From NCBI GenBank assembly GCA_002338255.1, contig DDHX01000058.1, forward strand, positions 73,615 to 83,688: a stretch of 10,074 bases of DNA. The letters are read 5' to 3'. Below are positions 5,628 to 10,074 of the stretch, one piece after another; the stretch's first letter is position 1; every line of letters starts with the position of its first letter. The notes beneath the pieces are model-generated. The model was not told the DNA's origin. It ran no database searches and saw only the letters and a program-made list of their open reading frames with translations. This DNA is from Ruminococcaceae bacterium UBA1865 (GTDB taxonomy: Bacteria > Bacillota > Clostridia > Oscillospirales > Acutalibacteraceae). Both the position numbers and the translations under genes were made by a program.

Positions 5628-7634
5628 TTAATCAAGATTCAATACTGCAACGTCATTCGCAGCGATGGAAACCGTTCCCTGTTCCTGATTATGCGTCAGC
5701 ATATTTTCAAAAGTATGATTTAAGGGAACAATTACCGGATAAGGATTATGATTCATTACAAAAAGCACGCGATGCTTTCCATCCGTAGTTTCTACCTGCT
5801 CCACTCCGTCAATAGAACACAGAGGAACCGTCAACTTCAGCTGACTGCACAAATACTTCATAAATTGTCGCAGAGCTGAGTCGTCCAGATCACACCCAAG
5901 GTAGTAAACATCTCCCTTTCCAAAATGATTCACAGTGAGGCTCGATTTTCCGGCATAGTAGTCTTGCGTGTAAACGCCTAAAGTTTTTGCCGTTACCGGT
6001 TCAATAATATCACACCAAAGGTTGGAAAGGCCTTTGCCGTAAACGCCGGAAGAAGATGTTTCTTTTTGAAACTGCGGATCATACTCTTGCACCTGAACAC
6101 CGGCCAATTCAGAAAACACGCCCGGAACAGTTTCCTTCAGCATGTTATTGTTTTTATCCTTCACACCGCTTCGAAAGGTCAGTAACAGGGTTCCGCCCTG
6201 ATTGGCATAATTTTCGAGGTTGTTTTTTTCCTGCTCGTTAACCATCAGGAGTGCCGGTGCGATTACAAGGGAATATTCCGAAAAATCGTCATAAGGCGTT
6301 ACAAAATCAACCGGCATTCCCATATTGTAAAACGGCTTGTAAAAGCTCAGCAGAAACTGATCATACTGAAAGTTCTCGACGTGTTTATGAATGGAGTGAC
6401 TCCATTCGCTGTCAAATGATTTAATGATTGCAATTTTGGCAGTCGGCTTCAAAGCGCCCAAACTTTCGCTTAACTGTTCCATTTCAGCACCGACCTGCGC
6501 AATCTCATCATATCGCCGGTTCGGTTTGCCATCGTGGTTCAGAATTCCATGCCAATACTGCTCCGTTCCAAAGGAGCAGGCCCGCCACCGGAAGTAGACA
6601 ACCGTGTCAGCGCCATTCGCCACAGCCTGATAGGTCCAAAGGCGGAGCTTTCCAGGCGTAGGTGCCGGCCCCATTTTACTCCACCCGCACGGGCCGCTCT
6701 GCTGCTCCATTACCCAAAACGGCTGTTTCTTATAGCTTCTCAGCAAAGCGTGATCTCTTGACACCGCCGCGGCCTCCGCGATGCCCCACTGAAATTCAAT
6801 ATAGTTATCCCAGGAAACGAAATCTAAGTTCTCCGATAATTTGAAATAATCTATCCCCGTTCCGGAATTCACAGCTGCGTCTAAAAAATTGCTGGTAACA
6901 GGCTTATCACTGAATTTTTTAATGACATCAGTAGATTCTTTCGCAAAACGAATCACTGAATCGCTGGAGAATCGGTAATAATCCAACAACAGAGAAGGAT
7001 TTTGTCCCTGTGTATCGTGGCAGGTATCATAGCATGCTCCTGCTTTGGGTATGATGACCTGTTCAAAACTGTTATAAATCTGGCTCCAAAACACTGTGCC
7101 GTACACCTTGTTCAGTTCTTCGATTGTTCCGTATTTTGTTTTAAGCCAATGTTGAAATTCTTTTCTGCATTTTTCACAATAGCACCTTGTGGTGTTTGCC
7201 CAGCCAAGCTCGTTATCAATTTGCCAAGCCTCTACTGCCGGATGCTGCCCGTACCGCTTTGCAATTTTTTCAACAAGACTACTCGTAAAATTCCGGTAGG
7301 TTTCGCTATTGAAACAATAATGCTTCCTTGTTCCGAATATCTTAGGATTCCCATGGATATCATCCTGATATATATCAGGATACTTGTCCGTCATCCATTT
7401 TGGTGGGGTGGCGGAGGGCGTGCATAAAACAACACTGATGTTATGCTCATGGAAAAAGTCTAAAATTTCATCCATCCATCGAAATTGAAGGCGATTCTCT
7501 TCCGGCTCATACAGGCTCCATGCAAATTCGCCGATACGAACTACTTTGATATTTGCCTTCACCATCATTTCGGCATCAATTTTCCAGCGCTCTTTCTCCC
7601 AGTGTTCCGGGTAGTAGTCGACCCCTATCCTCAT
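5628..7634 (-). CDS. GH42 beta-galactosidase
   Basis: A 668-residue cytoplasmic enzyme that should hydrolyse terminal beta-D-galactosyl bonds with retention. It starts MRIGVDYYPEHW, followed by VVRIGEFAWSLYEP, the family GH42 opening. The acid/base is Glu142 in QIDNELGW and the nucleophile is Glu310 in VMEQQSGPCGW. Cys107 with Cys151, Cys153 and Cys156 (RCYCEKC) match the zinc-binding cysteines of the Thermus A4 enzyme. Domains are the TIM barrel (about 1-390), the glutaminase-like trimerisation domain (about 400-605) and a small C-terminal beta domain. Length is normal and there is no signal peptide. The ATG at 7634 has AGGAG at 7648-7644 (9 nt); the in-frame ATG at 7643 touches that site and is less likely. 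The gene follows GH3 in the same direction after 116 bp. With an MglC-like permease upstream, the substrate is probably an imported small galactoside. Confidence 0.97.
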   Translation of the reverse strand: MRIGVDYYPEHWEKERWKIDAEMMVKANIKVVRIGEFAWSLYEPEENRLQFRWMDEILDFFHEHNISVVLCTPSATPPKWMTDKYPDIYQDDIHGNPKIFGTRKHYCFNSETYRNFTSSLVEKIAKRYGQHPAVEAWQIDNELGWANTTRCYCEKCRKEFQHWLKTKYGTIEELNKVYGTVFWSQIYNSFEQVIIPKAGACYDTCHDTQGQNPSLLLDYYRFSSDSVIRFAKESTDVIKKFSDKPVTSNFLDAAVNSGTGIDYFKLSENLDFVSWDNYIEFQWGIAEAAAVSRDHALLRSYKKQPFWVMEQQSGPCGWSKMGPAPTPGKLRLWTYQAVANGADTVVYFRWRACSFGTEQYWHGILNHDGKPNRRYDEIAQVGAEMEQLSESLGALKPTAKIAIIKSFDSEWSHSIHKHVENFQYDQFLLSFYKPFYNMGMPVDFVTPYDDFSEYSLVIAPALLMVNEQEKNNLENYANQGGTLLLTFRSGVKDKNNNMLKETVPGVFSELAGVQVQEYDPQFQKETSSSGVYGKGLSNLWCDIIEPVTAKTLGVYTQDYYAGKSSLTVNHFGKGDVYYLGCDLDDSALRQFMKYLCSQLKLTVPLCSIDGVEQVETTDGKHRVLFVMNHNPYPVIVPLNHTFENMLTHNQEQGTVSIAANDVAVLNLD

Positions 7635-7688
7635 TTCGTCCATCTCCTGTCATAAATACTAAGAAAGAATATTTTTTAGATTAAACAG

Positions 7689-7742
7689 GGACGCAGCTTT
7701 CGCGGCTACCGACATGCAGCAGAATCGCTCAAGGATGCGTCC
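7689..7742 (-). other. Intercistronic inverted repeat between GH3 and GH42
   Basis: Perfect arms GGACGCA (7689-7695) and TGCGTCC (7736-7742) enclose about 40 nt, starting 8 bp past the GH3 stop. On the minus strand it is followed by CTGTTTAATC, too weak a U-run for a standard terminator. It could protect the upstream GH3 message from 3' decay or partly reduce read-through into GH42. The long loop leaves the folding uncertain. Confidence 0.35.
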
Positions 7743-7750
7743 ACTTACCA

Positions 7751-9820
7751 TTAGAATTTGAAATTTACGGATTGCAGTTTACTACCGGCACTGCAATTTC
7801 CGACGTATGCAATATAAGGAATGTCTTCCTGTTCAAAAGCATCTTTTTCTTCATTGAAATAAGCCATATCTTTCTGCGAAACCGACAGATATACATCCTT
7901 TTCTTCACCGGGTTTCAAATCCACGCGTGCAAAATCTTTTAAAATTTTAATTGGACGGTCCACAGCGCTGTTCTCGCAACCAATATAAAGCTGTACAACC
8001 TCCGCTCCCTTTACGCTTCCGGTATTCTTTACAAGTACTTTTACTTTCGCAATACCGTCAAAGACTTGTACCTCCGGCTTGCCAATCAAAAAGTCGGTGT
8101 AGGACAATCCGAAACCAAACGGATACAAAACAGGCAGGTTCTCCTTTTCCATTTTGCAGTACCCGTGGTAATATTCATATTCCACATAGGTGCAGTCGGG
8201 GTCAAACGCTGGGTAGCTGTCCTCTGACAAGGCAACTGTATAGGGCAGCTTTCCGCTTGGGCACACATCACCGAACAAAATGTCCGCCAGCACATTACCG
8301 CCCTCCATCCCGCTGTAGAAGGAGAAAATAATAGCCGGTACGTCATCGACCCATTCGTCAATTAGGATTGCACTGCTTCCAACAAGTGAAACGACCGTGT
8401 TTCTGTTCACGCCCTTCAAGCCCTTAATCAAATCTATATCCCTTTGATGCAGCCGCATGGAAGCTCTGTCACCACCCATATCGGCGATATCGCTTCTGTC
8501 CGCTAAAAATTCCCCTTCGTCACTGTGAATATATCCCGCGACAATCACGACGGCGTCGGCATCTTCGGCAAGATTACGTGCTTTATTCAAATCACTGCCA
8601 TCATCATACAAGACCTGAGCGGCAGGCATTTTTTTCATCAGACCGCGCAACGGAGTTACCGTATAATACGGATGTACTTTGCTCGAACCGTGGTCACCAA
8701 TATTTTCCGTATTCCCCAAGACGCCTAACACGAGGATTTTTTCGGTTTTTTCTTTATCAAAAGGCAAAACACTATTTTCATTTTTGAGAAGAACCATGGA
8801 CTCTTCCGCCGCTTTTTTTGCCACGGCAATATGCTCCGGGCAGGCCACAATACGATCTGAATACTCCTGCGGATCTTTTCTTGTTTCAAAAAACAGTACC
8901 GTTCTTAAAATATAGCCGACTGATTCATCGATGCTCTGCATATCAATTTTACCGTCTGCCACCGCCTGCGGAAGTTCATCCTTGTAATGACAGAAGCATG
9001 GCATCTCTACATCCATACCGCTTTTTACTGCTTTCACAGCATCTTTTACCGCCCATAAGAAATCAGAAAGCGTAAATCCTTCAAAATTCCATTGATCGCG
9101 TAAAATATCTTTGAGTAAGTATTTGCTTTCGGAAGCCTGTTCCCCATAAACTTTGTTATAGGCGCCCATGACAGAGGCCGCGCCTTCTTCAATGCATCTT
9201 TTAAAATGGGGTAAATATACTTCGTGCAGCGTTCTTTTGGCTGTATGCACATCAGCCTTAAAACGTGCGTTTTCAATGCTGTTCATGGCAAAATGCTTCA
9301 CGCAGGCCATTACATTTTGGCTTTGCACCCCCCTGGTAAGGGCTGCGCCCATCTCACCCAAAAGATACTGATCTTCGCCATAGCATTCCTGTGCGCGTCC
9401 CCATCTGGGATTACGGGGAAGGTTAATACACACGCCGCCATAATAATTTCCATCTTGTGCTCTGACTTCTGCACCGATTACCCTACCGATTTGTTCTTCA
9501 AGTTCCCGGTCAAACGTAGCGCCTCTTGCCATTGACACCGGGAAACAGGTGGAAGAACCAGAGACAACACCCCTTGGTCCATCGACAAAACGGATGTTAG
9601 GAACTCCCAATCTTTCGACTTCCATCGTGGGATAAGGCTTTACATTATAATGCTCTATCACAAATAAATCGTCCAGCAGTTTCTTTTCCGTTACCTGCCC
9701 CGACATGATACCGATTTTCTCTTCAAGTGACAATTGGGGAAGAAGTTCCTCAACAAACGCTTGAATCGTTTCTTTTGTACAATCTTCTGTCAGCTTTGTA
9801 TCTTGTACCGTTTTTCTCAT
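7751..9820 (-). CDS. GH3 family beta-glycosidase (beta-glucosidase-like), cytoplasmic
   Basis: A 689-residue retaining glycosidase, probably removing beta-glucosyl or related residues from imported oligosaccharides. The N-terminal barrel (about 30-310) has VDGPRGV, NLPRNPRWGR, the substrate-binding CVKHFAMNS, and the nucleophile Asp253 in GFTLSDFLW. The C-terminal sandwich domain (about 335-570) opens with AAEESMVLLKNE. It includes the GEFLADR and GGDRASMRL loop region that normally carries the acid/base glutamate, which I cannot assign with certainty. A fibronectin III-like domain (about 590-680) ends the protein, with EVVQLYIG and RPIKILKDF. There is no PA14 insert and no signal peptide. 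The ATG at 9820 has GGAGG at 9833-9829 (8 nt); the frame opens earlier only through a TTG at 9847 with no site. It lies 29 bp from the permease stop, so the two are co-transcribed. Glucoside versus xyloside or galactoside specificity cannot be read from sequence. Confidence 0.95.
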   Translation of the reverse strand: MRKTVQDTKLTEDCTKETIQAFVEELLPQLSLEEKIGIMSGQVTEKKLLDDLFVIEHYNVKPYPTMEVERLGVPNIRFVDGPRGVVSGSSTCFPVSMARGATFDRELEEQIGRVIGAEVRAQDGNYYGGVCINLPRNPRWGRAQECYGEDQYLLGEMGAALTRGVQSQNVMACVKHFAMNSIENARFKADVHTAKRTLHEVYLPHFKRCIEEGAASVMGAYNKVYGEQASESKYLLKDILRDQWNFEGFTLSDFLWAVKDAVKAVKSGMDVEMPCFCHYKDELPQAVADGKIDMQSIDESVGYILRTVLFFETRKDPQEYSDRIVACPEHIAVAKKAAEESMVLLKNENSVLPFDKEKTEKILVLGVLGNTENIGDHGSSKVHPYYTVTPLRGLMKKMPAAQVLYDDGSDLNKARNLAEDADAVVIVAGYIHSDEGEFLADRSDIADMGGDRASMRLHQRDIDLIKGLKGVNRNTVVSLVGSSAILIDEWVDDVPAIIFSFYSGMEGGNVLADILFGDVCPSGKLPYTVALSEDSYPAFDPDCTYVEYEYYHGYCKMEKENLPVLYPFGFGLSYTDFLIGKPEVQVFDGIAKVKVLVKNTGSVKGAEVVQLYIGCENSAVDRPIKILKDFARVDLKPGEEKDVYLSVSQKDMAYFNEEKDAFEQEDIPYIAYVGNCSAGSKLQSVNFKF

Positions 9821-9849
9821 CACAACTACCTCCAATAAGCAATTCAAGT

Positions 9850-10074
9850 TTATTTTCTTTTCACATATTTACGCATATCAATTACTACTGCCAGTAAAAT
9901 AATCAGTCCTTTGACAACATACTGCCAGTACATATTTACGCCGATAAAAGCCAATCCATAATTGATGACGGTGAAAATCAGGACGCCAATCACGATGCCG
10001 CCCACGCTTCCGACGCCGCCTGAAAGGGAAACGCCGCCTACGACGCAAGCCGCCACAGCATCCAGTTCATACCC
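9850..10074 (-). CDS. mglC: Sugar ABC transporter permease, MglC-like (C-terminal end, runs off the window)
   Basis: The last 74 residues of an integral membrane permease of the ribose/galactose (CUT2) class, open to the right edge. It begins GYELDAVAACVVGGVSLSGG, the conserved cytoplasmic segment that contacts the ATPase. Two hydrophobic helices follow, about 25-44 and 51-66 of the fragment, and it ends in a basic tail RKYVKRK. The stretch through FTVINYGLAFIGVN and YWQYVVKG closely resembles, from memory, the end of Escherichia coli MglC, the galactose/methyl-galactoside permease. Galactose or small galactosides are therefore the best guess, though xylose and ribose permeases share much of this end. 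The stop at 9850 is followed 29 bp later by the GH3 start. The matching ATPase and binding-protein genes would be expected upstream, outside the window. Confidence 0.93.
   Translation of the reverse strand, partial: GYELDAVAACVVGGVSLSGGVGSVGGIVIGVLIFTVINYGLAFIGVNMYWQYVVKGLIILLAVVIDMRKYVKRK

Noticed and set aside
7002..7427. A 141-codon open frame on the plus strand inside GH42
   Set aside because: It is antisense to a well-conserved enzyme, is Cys/Phe/Pro-rich without family likeness, and has no upstream ribosome binding site that I could see.
7951..8331. A 126-codon open frame on the plus strand inside GH3
   Set aside because: It is antisense to the conserved GH3 C-terminal region, with the Arg/Pro/Ser-rich composition of a shadow frame.
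9821..9847. Earlier TTG start for the GH3 gene
   Set aside because: No ribosome binding site precedes the TTG, while GGAGG at 9833-9829 is correctly placed for the ATG at 9820.

Overview
The window looks like part of a carbohydrate-utilisation region from a low-GC Gram-positive anaerobe, most likely class Clostridia. The signs are a lipoprotein-type sugar-binding protein with a Ser/Ala/Pro-rich linker, strong AGGAGG-like ribosome binding sites, very AT-rich intergenic DNA, and a YesN/YesM-style two-component pair beside glycoside hydrolase genes. All seven genes I can support lie on the minus strand, so transcription runs from high to low coordinates.

Layout in transcription order. (1) 10074-9850: the C-terminal end of an MglC-like galactose/ribose-class ABC permease, cut by the window edge. 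(2) 9820-7751: a cytoplasmic GH3 glycosidase, 30 bp after the permease. (3) 7634-5628: a GH42 beta-galactosidase with both catalytic glutamates and the zinc-site cysteines. A structured inverted repeat (5604-5551) follows it and probably terminates this transcript. (4) 5255-3648: an AraC/YesN-type response regulator behind its own candidate promoter (5465-5437). (5) 3638-2604: a short two-helix histidine kinase of the YesM/LytS class, 9 bp after the regulator. (6) 2542-1106: a 478-residue protein with the layout of an RbsA/MglA double ABC ATPase but without recognisable Walker A or signature motifs in either half. A terminator hairpin (1050-1026) follows. (7) 444-1: the N-terminal 148 residues of a periplasmic-binding-protein-like lipoprotein, behind an AT-rich intergenic region with a good candidate promoter and a leader hairpin. 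It continues past the left edge and probably starts a second sugar-transport operon.

How the parts may work together. The permease and the two hydrolases form an import-then-hydrolyse module for galactoside- or glucoside-containing small sugars. The regulator and kinase would control this operon, the downstream binding-protein operon, or both. The kinase has almost no extracytoplasmic region, so it probably depends on a partner for sensing. The lipoprotein or the degenerate ATPase encoded beside it are the obvious candidates. The degenerate ABC protein co-transcribed with the two-component system is the most unusual item here and may be a regulatory pseudo-ATPase.

No RNA genes, CRISPR arrays, transposases or phage genes were seen.
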